This document shows positions 11,613 to 23,700 of a stretch of 64,000 nucleotides of DNA, in pieces. Each line of letters starts with the position of its first letter. The stretch's first letter is position 1. Position numbers and translations under genes: made by a program. The notes beneath the pieces were generated by a model. It was not told where the DNA came from, searched no databases, and saw only the letters and a program-made list of their open reading frames with translations. The stretch is taken from NCBI GenBank assembly GCA_011033025.1, contig WFMF01000026.1:434001-498000 (forward strand), given 5' to 3'. This DNA comes from Beroe forskalii. Lineage: Eukaryota; Ctenophora; Nuda; Beroida; Beroidae.

Positions 11613-14158
11613 TCAGTACCTCTCACCAGCCTTCAAAAGAAGTTGAGCGTGTTGATCGGACTCCCCACCAGGAGGTAGTCTCCTGAAGACCAGTGTCTTG
11701 TTATTGGCGGGCATATCTATCACCATCTCTAGTTTCAGGCCGTTCTCTTTGCTTACCTTCTGAAGTATAAGGAAATTTACATCTGAATTGAGCATTGACC
11801 ACTCTATTTACTAACAGGATAAAAAACAGGAAGATTAATATTAGCCAGTACGTTTATCCAAACTTTGCTCTGACTTTGATTTCTATCGATTAACTTATTG
11901 CCATCCCATTCTGTTGAAATTGCAATTTGTTGATATTTAAACAGCAAATGCTACATGTCAAACCTTGAGATAATTGATATCTCGTAATCCCCAAGAAGGA
12001 TTTTGAGCTTTCAGAGAATTGTGAAAATCAACATTGCTCTGTGGGCTGATCATTCCATCTACAGCATAGGGACCATATGTGAACAAGAGTCCACCATAAA
12101 CTAGTAACTGGTAGGGATCATAGATTGAATAGTAACTAAGTAACAAATTGCAATGTAGGATCCTGGTAAAAATATAGAACATATATTAAGATATTACTTA
12201 AATTCTACTCTTCAGGCCCAAACAGGTGGCTGTAATAACTGTCCCAAACTGTGTATATGGTTTCTGAAAATGTCTTGAAAGGGTGAGGTTCAAAATAAGA
12301 GAAGGGGGATGAATTTCATCTTAATTTGGCTTTGAAATCCAATTTAAGATTTTGATCAAGTTAATAGATAAAACCATCAGATTTAACATGAGTCTATTGA
12401 CAACAAGAAGATGACACTGAAAAACAGATAATGAAATTTCCAGATTGTCGTTCGGTATCATAAATCTTTTCTGTAATATGTCTGTATTAATTATGAAACA
12501 TTTGAATTTCGTTAAGAATTTTAAATTGTCTAATTGGGTAAGGTACCAAATAACTGCCCTCAACCATGGTAAAAATCCCAGAAACTATAACTGTCCTTCC
12601 TTCCACTCCCCCAGTTTATTTGGGCCTGAAGAGTATTAACTGCTCTCTTGAAGAGCAAATAGCATGGTGCTTTGAAAGTTTCAACGAATTGACACCCCCT
12701 CCCCCATTAACTATGTTTCTAGAAAATTAAGAAATATACCTTTGCCATGTTTCTGAACAAGCCAATAGTACATTCAATCGGGGATATGTGAATCATGTTT
12801 ATACAGAGTCCAACATCATATTTTCCAGTATACTGAGGTATATAAGACCAGTCTTCCAAGTCAACTGAGATATCTACTTTCTGAAAAACTGTTTTTAAAT
12901 CTATATTCACATCCCATAAATTGATAACTGAGAAGGAAAATCTAGTAAAATCTAATCCAGTACTTTCCATTTGCTTAAAATTGCATTTTGATAAAGTATT
13001 GTACCGATATTTCAACAACTAAAAAAGTTTAAACATTATTGTTAAAGATAGTTAACATAATATATAGCATCATCAATTTGGCCCATCCAAAATAAGTAAA
13101 TGAACCCTAGCCAAATTTAGCATTTCATTCATTGCCTACTATATTGTACTACTATATTTTATTACATAATATTATGTTATTACATAAAATTGTGAATGAT
13201 GATAAAAAGATTTTCCTCAACAGTAGAATATTAGCTACAATTACATGAACTACAAAGTAGGGATGTAGGTATCATCACTAAAAAACCACCCCTGATGCTC
13301 TGATGGGTTCTCCTTTATGAATCATGGCTATAGATAAATAAATTAGTCCAATATATGCAAATTGTTCCTGGACATTTATTAACTGCAAGTCTGCAATGCT
13401 AAAAGCAACAAAACAATTTAAAAGCATATAGATAAATGAGTTATTAATATAAAGTCATTTACAAGCTTCATCCTATGAAATGTGTCCTTCATATTATATC
13501 ATACAGCTGACAAGACTGTAAGAGGCTTCCCCAAAATCACAGCGGGGATTTACCTAAGACTCAAACCCTGGATGTCATAAATGACAGGCAGAGATTTTGT
13601 ACACTCAACCAAGTGCAGCCCAAATAAATGAATAACAGATAAATTAACAACAGAATAAAATGCAAGCATCATCACAATACATCTATTAAACTACATATAA
13701 TTAACAATTCTAAACTAATGATACCAAATGTCAAACCTGTGGTGTAAGCACATTTTTAAGGTTTTTACAATGCATCTTGATATCTTCCAGTAATGTTTCA
13801 TCTAACTCAGTAGGCTCCCATTTAGCACAAGTGAAATATGAACTAAATGCTTTGGTGTGTTGTCCAGTACCTAGCAAGTCATCAGTGTGTAAGAATCTCA
13901 TAATGATAAAATTTTTAATTACCTAATAGCAACTTATATACAATGCAAATAATGAGAGTCAAATAATTCCACTCATTTTTCAATTGATCCATTCAGCAAT
14001 ACATAAATTGACTCATCAAATGATTGTGTAGACAATTACAGACCTGCAGCGACTTCAAATACTTTTATTTTGTCAGTACTCCCAAGAAACTGTTTTAAGA
14101 CTTCCAGAATAGGTTTCTCATTTCTGGTTGCAGATGGATAACAGCGAGGTTCTGTCAT
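11613..14158 (-). CDS. METTL26: Methyltransferase-like 26 (UPF0585/DUF938), 5 exons, 226 aa
   Basis: A Rossmann-fold, SAM-dependent methyltransferase-like protein of unknown substrate, found from bacteria to man. Exons: 14044-14158, 13737-13870, 12740-12880, 11964-12107, 11613-11759. All introns are GT-AG and phases agree. The SAM motif I (VFEVAAGTGQHTKAF) is formed across the first junction. Exon 3 carries DVGLCINMIHISPIECTIGL, and exon 4 carries FTYGPYAVDGMISPQSNVDF then NPSWGLRD, the family hallmark. Exon 5 has MVIDMPANNKTLVFRRLPP. The human protein is about 204 residues; the extra length is mainly a C-terminal tail after FRR. The first ATG (MTEPRCYPSATRNEKPILEV) fits the family start. It lies 1.2 kb upstream of CNOT10 on the same strand. 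Confidence 0.95.
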
Positions 14159-14399
14159 CTTTATGGTGTAATTAATCAAAAATTTGAAATACCTAAATAA
14201 CATAAAACCAAGCAGATTTCTTCACATGAGACATGAGTTACCTTCCTCTGAAAGTTGTCTCATTTTAATCTTACATTTATTATTGAATTACTCACTTTCA
14301 ATTGAAATAAAAATTTCTATTTTCAACCTCTTCTCACATTTTAATCAAAATTTCTGTTGAAATATGATCATATACCATTATATTTAGTCTTCAATGGAA

Positions 14400-14560
14400 G
14401 GCCTGTTATCAAATTTCAAATTTGTCTTGGTGCTTACCCTCAGCACACTCCAGAAGCCTCTTAATATAAAAGCAAATCAAGTAACTAGACTGTATATATT
14501 AGTTCAATGTGCTGTAAAAATATATTATTGAATTGAATTGAATTAAAGGACCTAGAATTT
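14400..14560 (-). repeat. Dispersed repeat S, copy 1
   Basis: In reverse complement this matches 43450-43620: an (AATTC)n microsatellite, then an AT-rich block, then a GTGCTGAGGG block ending in an AAATTTGAAATTTG-like stretch. Both copies lie a few hundred bases beyond the 3' end of a LINE A copy. Class unknown. Confidence 0.55.
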
Positions 14561-14584
14561 GCAGGAACTTGTAAGTAATATGGG

Positions 14585-14700
14585 ATCATTCACATATTAC
14601 GTAATCACCTAGGGGGAGGGGTGTTTTAAAATGATTACGTTTGATTACGGGGAGGGGGGGGAGGGGGTTTGGTGGTTGATTACGTAATCAAAATATCCAT
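14585..14700. mobile_element. MITE-like element with ATTACGTAAT ends
   Basis: The element starts GGGATCATTCACATATTACG, has G-rich runs around TTTGATTACGGGGAGGGG, and ends TTGATTACGTAATC. A relative lies in the opposite orientation at 29010-29160. The palindromic ends and G-rich core recall short non-autonomous DNA elements common in invertebrates. No transposase is seen. Confidence 0.5.
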
Positions 14701-14849
14701 TTTTTGACACAATTTTTGAAATTTTTTGCCTCAAGAGCATTTTTCAGCAAAATTTTCAGAAAACCAACTCAATAGAACCATTTTTCAGCTACATTTCTCA
14801 AAAATTTCCTCAATATCTTCACAAATTTTTCGAAAGTTAGAACATAATC

Positions 14850-16640
14850 AATTTTAAAGTAATAATAATAATAATTGTAATCTAAGTACACTGCTATTAA
14901 GAAAATACTTATACTCAGCAGTGTAGAACCAACTGAAGCCAAGAGAAAATCAACTAAAAGTTCATTCTAACTGAAAAAGTGCCTTCACTTGAAAGTTAAA
15001 CATTTTCAAAAACAAATACTAAATTTGATCATCACATTGAATACCTAGTAATCAAGAAAAAATTAAAAATTAGTGAGGCACCAAACATGAGTTTCAAAAG
15101 TGCAGAGGTGCAACATCAGCTAATTTTACTCCATCCATAGAACCAGATTTTAAGGATGTGTTTACCAGGTCAACAATGATTGGAAGTAACATGTCAATGT
15201 TGTCTTCAAGTAAATCTTGAGGCAGAATGTCAGCAGGAGAGCACTTGACCCCACTTTCTTTGATGATATCCTTTATCTCCTCCATTGTTGTAGGTACAAA
15301 GTCAAACAGTTGAGAGGATGTTTGATTGAAGTCCTGAACTGAATTTTCACACTTGAATTTCTCATGAATCTTGTCTATCTTATCAATATAGAAGTTGTTA
15401 AATTCACTTGCAAGCCTCTCAATATCATCATTTTCAGGAAGGGTATGACATTCCTGTCTATCAAGCACTTTATTTACAACACTGTATAGTGTGCGAGTTT
15501 TTGCTTCAGATTTCTTTATCACATTTTCTAAATATGCCTTTTTCTTGTCTTTTGCAAGTTCAGATGCCTTGAAACAAAGCTCCTTGTAAAACAAAAAAGA
15601 ATCATCTGACAGATGTTTGGTCCGCTCAGCCTGCCGTCTGAGCTTCCTGAACTCTCTATATTCTTTGTCAAACCATGGAGCTTTATCAACAACTGATATT
15701 GACTTGGAGATGGCTGGGGCATGTTTGTCAAGTAAAGTTTATTATTACTTTAATCAATTTTAAAGTAATAATAATAATAATTGTAATCTAAGTACACTGC
15801 TATTAAGAAAATACTTATACTCAGCAGTGTAGAACCAACTGAAGCCAAGAGAAAATCAACTAAAAGTTCATTCTAACTGAAAAGTGCCTTCACTTGAAAG
15901 TTAAACATTTTCAAAAACAAATACTAAATTTGATCATCACATTGAATACCTAGTAATCAAGAAAAAATTAAAAATTAGTGAGGCACCAAACATGAGTTTC
16001 AAAAGTGCAGAGGTGCAACATCAGCTAATTTTACTCCATCCATAGAACCAGATTTTAAGGATGTGTTTACCAGGTCAACAATGATTGGAAGTAACATGTC
16101 AATGTTGTCTTCAAGTAAATCTTGAGGCAGAATGTCAGCAGGAGAGCACTTGACCCCACTTTCTTTGATGATATCCTTTATCTCCTCCATTGTTGTAGGT
16201 ACAAAGTCAAACAGTTGAGAGGATGTTTGATTGAAGTCCTGAACTGAATTTTCACACTTGAATTTCTCATGAATCTTGTCTATCTTATCAATATAGAAGT
16301 TGTTAAATTCACTTGCAAGCCTCTCAATATCATCATTTTCAGGAAGGGTATGACATTCCTGTCTATCAAGCACTTTATTTACAACACTGTATAGTGTGCG
16401 AGTTTTTGCTTCAGATTTCTTTATCACATTTTCTAAATATGCCTTTTTCTTGTCTTTTGCAAGTTCAGATGCCTTGAAACAAAGCTCCTTGTAAAACAAA
16501 AAGAATCATCTGACAGATGTTTGGTCCGCTCAGCCTGCCGTCTGAGCTTCCTGAACTCTCTATATTCTTTGTCAAACCATGGAGCTTTATCAACAACTGA
16601 TATTGACTTGGAGATGGCTGGGGCATGTTTGTCAAGTAAA
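14850..16640 (-). repeat. 890-bp tandem duplication in LINE A copy 1
   Basis: 14850-15738 and 15752-16640 are almost identical and encode the same 166-residue linker segment. The one difference I noted is an A-run at 15590 versus 16495. Each ends at CATGTTTGTCAAGTAAAGTT. Such identity means a recent duplication, or an assembly duplication. Confidence 0.9.
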
Positions 16641-17446
16641 GTTTTGCAAGCAGATGATAGGCTATCAACTGCAAATCCAAATCATTTTGATGTAGTTATT
16701 GTTTCAATTATGTCCTTCATATCTGAGGAAAATGATTCCTTATCAATAGTTGCAATGTTTCTCACATGAATATTTTTGTAATATTTTCCACTCAATTGTG
16801 TATGCAAGGAGCAGAAAATTGGATAGTGGTCAGACCCTAGGGAGTTCAGAGGTTCAACTTCGCAGGCAGAGTATTTGAAGGTTTTGTTCATGGAAAACAA
16901 GAAAATCTGATCCAGAGACCCCCCATTCACATGTGTAGGTTCATTAACCAGCCTTTCCATACCATAGGATTTAAAAACATCAAGGCATTGCTTGCTGATA
17001 CGTGATTTTGTCTCAAAATGAATATTCAAATCCCCAGAAATGATGAAATTGTCTGCTTTTGCCGCAATATCCGAGAGAAGAATGTCAAGTTCATTTGAAA
17101 AAGCAGAAGTCACATTACCAGTTCTGTACAGAGTAACTAAAATGATTTTTGTAGTATCTGCTTTTAGCCACACAGCAACATGCTCAAACGTTTGAAAAGA
17201 TTTGGACAGCTTGCATACAGAAACTGATAATCCTGTTTTAAATACTACAGCAGTGCCACCCCCACGTTTTTCTTCTCTAAACTCATGAATTATTGAGTAG
17301 CCATAAGATTTTATGATACTAGTAGTAGCATTGGTATCATCATCAAGCCATGACTCACAGATTGAAGCGATATCAATGTCTTTATCATGAAACAGACCCA
17401 TTACCTCATTAATTTTGTTGTTGAGTGACCTTGGGTTGAATAGCAT
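15094..17446 (-). pseudogene. LINE A ORF2 remnant: endonuclease without RT
   Basis: The endonuclease-exonuclease-phosphatase domain (17446-16682) keeps LFNPRSLNNK, GDLNIHF and LGSDHYPI, the motifs that nick the target for target-primed reverse transcription. A broken linker follows (16680-15999, repeated at 15731-15094). The palm and thumb of the RT are absent in both tandem units. The copy could only move in trans. Confidence 0.8.
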
Positions 17447-17487
17447 AAAGTTGAATGAAGCTTCATTATCAAATGTGTGTGTGCCGA

Positions 17488-18712
17488 TTAGGCCTTTTGG
17501 TAAAAAGGGATAGTCTTTTTCACCTTTTCAAATTGCTCTAAATAAGCTGGACAGGATAAACTATTGGCTTCATGGTGTGTATCAGCTTGATTAGCCTTAG
17601 TGCAATTCACACAACAGCTGGCTCCAGAGTTAATCTTCACAGTACATGACCTAGTTTCATGGTCCCCACCACAATATCCACACTTGTGAGAGTTCTTGCA
17701 ATCCTTACTATGGTGCCCAAATTCTTGACAATTATAGCAACGAAGCACAAAAACCCTGTCATAAACTTTGCATGTCTGAGACCCAACAAAAAGGCGGTCA
17801 TTCTGTTTGCTAATGACTGATCTGATTACATTACTAACACGGATGGTTGCACGGAAAATATTGCTGTTTTTCTTGAGAGGGGCAACATAAATGACATCCA
17901 ATATTTTATCATCAGTAGATGAGGAACTCTCAATAACTGAGGTTATTCCAGGATTTTGGTTCCTTACCATAGTTGTTATTTCATCCTTTGAGTACTCTCT
18001 ATTCAGACCAACAACATTTATTGTGGGCATTTTTGTAGCAACTTTTTCAACTGTATGCTCAGGGCAATCACTAGCAATTTTTCACGGAGTTTTTCTGCAT
18101 CTGATTTATTGTTGAGAACAATACCAGTGTCTGATGACTTTTTCATGGTGAATGTTTTGTGCACAGAAATCCCATTATCAATACAAATCTGTTCCAATTT
18201 CACTGCATTAACTGGGTTACCATTAACATCTTTCTTAATGGCCATTGTGTGCTTGAGATTTTCAGTACGCTTTGTATCTTCCCAAACATTATTAGACACA
18301 GATTTGGTTGAAGAAGATGTATTGATTGCCTGGTTATGTGAATTGCAAATTGCTGCCTTTAACTCACTCATTTCTGTCTTAAAAGCATTTTTCATTGAGT
18401 CAATTTTTCTTTCAAGGGCATCAACTCGATCAACAGATTCATGAGCTCTCTTTTCCTCCTCACATGTCATACAAAAGTCACAAACAAAAAGAAAACGTCC
18501 AAACCTTTTTTCATATGCTCCTGTGTTATTTACAGCAGGTTGAATCTGATTTGAAAATACTGTTGTTGCACTGACACAATACTTCTCATTTGAACAATTG
18601 ATTGCATGAAACAAGTTCTTGCAAAACCAACATCTGATACAGTGAGCATCAACATTCACATTGGTATTGCATGCATTACATTGACCATCAGTAATAAGGT
18701 TTGTGAAACAAA
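17488..18712 (-). pseudogene. LINE A ORF1 (zinc finger, coiled coil, RRM-like, zinc knuckles)
   Basis: The nucleic-acid-binding ORF1 of LINE A. In order: a Cys/His finger (CNACNTNVNVDAHCIRC, WFCKNLFHAINC), a second Cys pair region (VCDFCMTCEE), a probable coiled coil (DRVDALERKIDSMKNAFKTE), a part starting MPTINVVGL that looks like an RRM, then CCHC knuckles (CYNCQEFGHHSKDC and CGYCGGDHETRSC) and a further CCVNC cluster. A frameshift near 18025 separates a 213-codon frame from a 180-codon frame. The plus-strand copy shows the uninterrupted reading across that point. Confidence 0.8.
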
Positions 18713-18739
18713 ATATTGTGAAACAAAATATTAGAATTT

Positions 18740-19380
18740 ATAGCTAACAATAATTTTAATTCCTTTATTAATATAGAAATAAATAAATCAATCATTCAGA
18801 TTATTAAGGACAGATAAAAATTTAAAATCAAGTAGATTCATGTCAGACGCAATTTCATGAGGTTATAAGGGTAGGTATTTCTTCTTCATAATGGAATAAT
18901 TTATTGTAATTAATATAATATATTGGAGTAATGGAGGATTCAGCCTTGGGTCTTTTTTATATTTAGTGTCAAATTTTCTAACAATTGAGGTTGAACAAAG
19001 GTTTGGGTGGAATCTTTGATTCTTGGATATTAGGGAAGTGCATCTATTCCATTTTGAAATAGGCGCTTTTTGCAGGGTGGGGAGGGTAATTTACATACTA
19101 ATACTTGACTTCGTAACGTAACCTTAACCTAGCTTGAGCAGAAAAAAATCTATCAAAGTCTTATTAATTATGCAGGGGATGCCAAGATTATTTCATAATC
19201 CTGGAAGTTCTAAATTGCAATATTATTTTAATAAGTTGAACTTTTGATGATACACATCACTGCAGCTAAAGGATGTTCTTGCCTTGTCAGCTTAATCACA
19301 TCCCCGGGACAGCAAGTATATCTTGAGTAGGGGAAATATAAGCAAAATAGGTAATATGTAAGAGAAGTTTTCATCTTAGA
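18740..19380. other. AT-rich spacer
   Basis: I see no gene or clear repeat here, only AT-rich sequence between LINE A copy 1 and repeat R1. Confidence 0.5.
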
Positions 19381-19382
19381 GA

Positions 19383-20100
19383 GCAAGTTAAAACGTTTAA
19401 ATGATACGATAAACTTTTAAATCAGGAGCTTTCGAAAATCATGTGATTATCGTCGTCAGCTGAAGATGGAAGGTGAGAGGATGCTTATAAATGAAATGAG
19501 TGGTGTCAGGGAGTGGGGGAAGGGTGGAGGTGTGAGTGATCAGGTGACGGGATAATCAAATACAATATCACTAATAACATAAACAAGAAAAAGTGGTGTC
19601 AGTAGTTAGGGAAGAGGATCCCTGAGTCAGTAGGTCTGAAGGTTGAGGAGATCTTGGGAGGATGGGGTTCCACAGGTGCTGCACTTTGGAGCGCTGTCTG
19701 TTCTGTTCATAGATGGTTTCCTAGTGGCTATGGCAGCCTGTTCTGTCAGGTCTAGGTGGGAGCGGGAGGGGGGCAATGTTGTGTCCAGTGGTGAGGGAGT
19801 GATGAGCAGGAGCAGATTTCACTCTGTCTGTAGTGTCGTCAACTGCGTTATTCAGTCTGTAGCATCTCTCGTGTTCTTTCATTCTGTCGAGGTAGGGGGC
19901 GGTAGGTCTGTCCGTTTTCATGTTTTCTGAAGAACATACTTGCAGAGTGAATTTTGTTGGTTGTTTGGTTCTATATCTAGGGGAGAAAATTAATTGAACA
20001 GAAATAGTAATGGCGAGGGGGCAGGGGGGGGGGACATCTGGGAGTGGGGGAGGGAAAAAAATTGGGCTGGGTCTTTTCATGCTTGGGGTCATAGCAGTTA
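19383..20100 (+). repeat. Dispersed repeat R1, longest copy; possible Penelope-like remnant
   Basis: Its first 390 bp match 1-413 in inverted orientation. On the minus strand, 20092-19721 has an open frame whose middle reads YLDRMKEHERCYRL, then HHSLTTGHNIAPL. An Arg-x-Lys-Glu-His, some 30 residues, then a Thr-Gly-His-x-Ile resembles the end of GIY-YIG endonucleases of Penelope-like elements. No reverse transcriptase is visible, so this assignment is weak; the repeat itself is certain. Confidence 0.5.
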
Positions 20101-20159
20101 GTTGGGTACTAATGATTTAAACTTTCTATTGGAAATTTAGACATACCAGTGGCTGCTTT

Positions 20160-20745
20160 GCAGAAGAAGTCAAGAGTGATATTAAAGCTGAGATTTTTTC
20201 TGATACATAATAAGATTATCATATTGGATATTATGGCTGTATGGATGATATATTTTCTTTCGCCCATTCAATATCATGTCCAGAAGTTTGCATTTCTAAC
20301 AGGAGATGTTCCAAGCGATTTCGGAATGTTCCTACAGGTATACTTAGGTCCGAGTTTGCTGTGGAGCCTGGAATAATTATCATTAGATGATTACTTCTAA
20401 CACATTTTGTGAGATCAGGGGCTTCGAGAAGTTTCTTAATATATATGTTCCATAACATAGTGGGATTTACAAAGAAGTTATTTCTAGAAATGTCAAGTTT
20501 GTGCTTTGGTGCAAGGAGTTTAAAGCTATTAAATCTATTACCTACACAGTTTGAAGTTTTCATAGATAGGTGATGGCGATTGGAATTTCAATACTTTAAA
20601 TACTTCCATTAAGGTCCTTAGAGTATACAGGTTTTGAAGGATAAGTAATTTATGCTTATTGAAAATAGGTTTAGTATGTTCAAGGTCATGGCTTTTTAGA
20701 GATGTATGTTCATCATATGATTTTGTTCTAGCACAAGATGTATAG
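20160..20745 (-). pseudogene. 3' fragment of a LINE RT (C-terminal tail only)
   Basis: The minus-strand frames give HTKPIFNKHKLLILQNLYTL and, after a break, a frame of 110 residues (20563-20231) with NPTMLWNIYIKK. These match the post-RT region of CR1-type LINEs and the C-terminus of LINE B at 33009-32707. No catalytic motif is left. A 19-bp unit (TAGTTAGATAAGTAGCAAG) is duplicated beside it at 20743-20780. Confidence 0.65.
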
Positions 20746-20780
20746 TTAGATAAGTAGCAAGTAGTTAGATAAGTAGCAAG

Positions 20781-23700
20781 AACCGGAACAGGCTGTCAGC
20801 CTCCTTCTTACACACGTGACTTGATTGTCGTCGCTAAGTAAGGAGGCGGATAGTTGTATTCTATTCCTTGCTTTCGTAATTTCAAATCACCGCTCACCAC
20901 TTCACCCAATTCATCGCTTTTAAAGTAGTATATTTAGTATTTACTTACTGTATATTTATTCAGTTTTACGTATATTAATTTTCATTCTATAACGGTAAAT
21001 CTTAAGTACTCAGAGAACACCAGACTTTTAAGCCTTTAAAGGTAAGTTATAGTATGACTTTAACAAGATTAAGATGTGATGAATGTAATGTAAAAATCCC
21101 AAAAAAACAATGCATTTTAAGATGTGACATCTGTGATAAGATAAAACATTCAAGGTGCCAAAACCTGACTAAGTCTGATGCAAGCTACATTGAACACCTG
21201 AAACTTCAATGGACATGCACACAGTGCATTACAGATATCTTACCTGTAAATGCGGTAACGAGGCCGCGTTCTAAAAACAATGGCTCGGCTCCAAGGTTCA
21301 AAATACAATGCGCGGCATGTAATGGTTTCTGTTACTCAGAAAGAAATGTGAGAGTATGCACGTGGTGCGAGGGCCAGGTTCATGTTAAGTGCTGGAAGGA
21401 AGGTATCGGGTGTATCTCATGTTGTGAGCAAATGATCCCCGGGTACCATGCATATCACTATGAGCTATTTGATTCTCTAGAATGCAAGAATAACTACACT
21501 TACAACCCATACAGCTCCAAAAACTTCACAATGCAAATCGGTAATGAGTTCGATACAGAGAGCAGTTCAAATAGTATGTGGAATGATATCTCGGAATTAC
21601 TTGTAAACTGTAAGTACAAACAACCCAAGTATGTAAAACCATCAAATGAGCAGGAACTCAGCATTCTTTCGTTGAATATACAAACCCTCCATAGTAAAAT
21701 TGGCGCCGTGCGGGATGACATAGGTTTCTACCAAAAATTTGACGTTTTACTGTTTCAAGAAACCAATGCCATCCTGGACAAACTGCCAAATGGTATCTCC
21801 GATATTCTAATCGAAGGGTTTCACGAACCAATACTTCAGGATCCGATCCGATCGACAGGTAAAGGTGGTGGCTTAGCTATATACGTAAATGAGGCGATTT
21901 GTGATTTCGAGGACATCGTTACTGATATAAATCCAAATCCCGAACCAGAGAACACATGTGGAGAGTTCCAATTCATCAAAATTAAAAACTGTAAGTTTGA
22001 CAATAAGACTTTTATATTAGGTAATGTATACCGCTCACCTTCTAGAATTCCTGATGCATTTAATACCCTTTTTGATACCATACTACAAAAACTGCACCGA
22101 CACACGAAAAATAACGTAATGTATATTGTGGGGGACTTTAATCAAGACCTTATAAAACATGGCAGTGATACCAATTGCCAGAATTTAGTCGATACCGCTG
22201 TCAGCCACGGATTTGTGCAACTTGTTTCGCGCCCAACACGTGTAACTGACAAATCTGCAACTTTAATAGATCATGTTTATACCAATAATGTCGATAGTAC
22301 GCTGAGCTGTAACATTCTCACTGTAAGTCTGACAGATCACTTAGCAATACACACCAAAGTATCTCTAAAATCTAACAGTGAAAACTTGGCACGTAGAACG
22401 CGAAAAGAGGACAAAGAGAACCGCGAATACAGAATATTTAATGATGCTAAATTTAAACAACTTATCGAAAATGAGTCTTGGGATATTTTTTCTAATGATA
22501 AGGACGCGCAGGCACAGTATGACGCATTCTATGACATATACATCCGACATTATAACGAGGCATATCCCTTGAAATCGCAATGTTCACGTCGTAAAAATGA
22601 AAGAAGAAATCCTAAGCCTTGGATTCTCCTCTGGCTTGAGGTTGCCTGTGCTCGTAAAAACCTATTGTACCATGAGTTTGTTAAGGAACCCTCATTAGAA
22701 AAGAAAGGTAAGTACGATAAAATGAAGGAATTTTGCTTAAAGCACGTTAACCTTGCAAAAGCGCAGTATTACAAAAAATATCTTGAGAATTACAAGGATA
22801 ACTCTAAAAAACAATGGCAATTAATCAATAATCTTCTCGGCAGGAAGTCCAAATCTAAAGGGATTAGAAAATTAATCGATGAGAAAGGCAATGTTACCAA
22901 TACAGCCACTGATATTGCTGAAAAGTTCAATGACTATTTCTCCAACATCGCAGCAGAGCTTAAGGCCAAGATGGACCCTGAATTTCATGCGAAAAATGAT
23001 GCACACAGAAAATTTTTAACCGATCGTGTGGAAAATAGTATTTTCATCTGTTCCGTCGCTCCAAGCGACATCCATAAAGTCATAAAAAATTTTAAGAACA
23101 AGGCTACGCAGGATTTGAAAATAAGCTCTCTTAAATTAGCTAACGAGTCCAGGTCTTTCACAGCGGCGTTTGCGAAAGTTATAAACAAATCATTTGACGA
23201 GGGTGTTTTCCCAGAGCAGCTGAAAACGGCAAGGGTGGTACCTATATTCAAAGAAGGATCGAAAACTAGTGTTGGAAACTACAGGCCTATTTCGCTTTTG
23301 GCGTCATTCTCTAAAATATATGAAAAACTTATGCATAACAAAATCATGAATTTTCTCGAATCCAACGAGTCACTGTCTGATATGCAGTATGGCTTTCGGC
23401 CGGGGAGATCTTGCGAGCATGCTTTGTTGAAAGCCCAAGATTCACTTTTAGATTCACTAAATAAGCGCCAGATATCGCTCCTATTACTTATTGATTTTAG
23501 CAAGGCTTTTGATATGGTTGAACATAACATACTACTCGACAAGCTAGAGCACTATGGCATCAGAGGCGTTGCATTAAAATGGATGGCTTCTTATCTGAAT
23601 AACCGAAAGCAATTTGTAACCATTAACGGCTCAGACTCATCCACAAGATCCATGAACTATGGCGTACCACAAGGTAGTATTCTAGGTCCTTTACTATTCA

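Larger units (their letters stand above)
14850..18712 (-). mobile_element. LINE A copy 1 (CR1/L2-like), RT deleted, 3' part duplicated
   Basis: A minus-strand non-LTR retrotransposon with ORF1 (18712-17488), an endonuclease region (17446-16682) and a linker, but no reverse transcriptase. After KLADVAPL the sequence passes straight into the 3' UTR motif TTGGTGCCTCAC and an (ATT)n-type tail, whereas the plus-strand copy has about 1.4 kb of RT there. The 3' 890 bp occur twice in tandem. The 5' end is truncated relative to the leader at 31867 and ends in a 16-bp direct repeat at about 18705-18740. Confidence 0.88.

Noticed and set aside
19430..19500. Hammerhead ribozyme in repeat R1 (CTGAAGA resembles CUGANGA)
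   Set aside because: No stem II pairing leads into a GAAA box at the right distance, and no stem III partner is visible.
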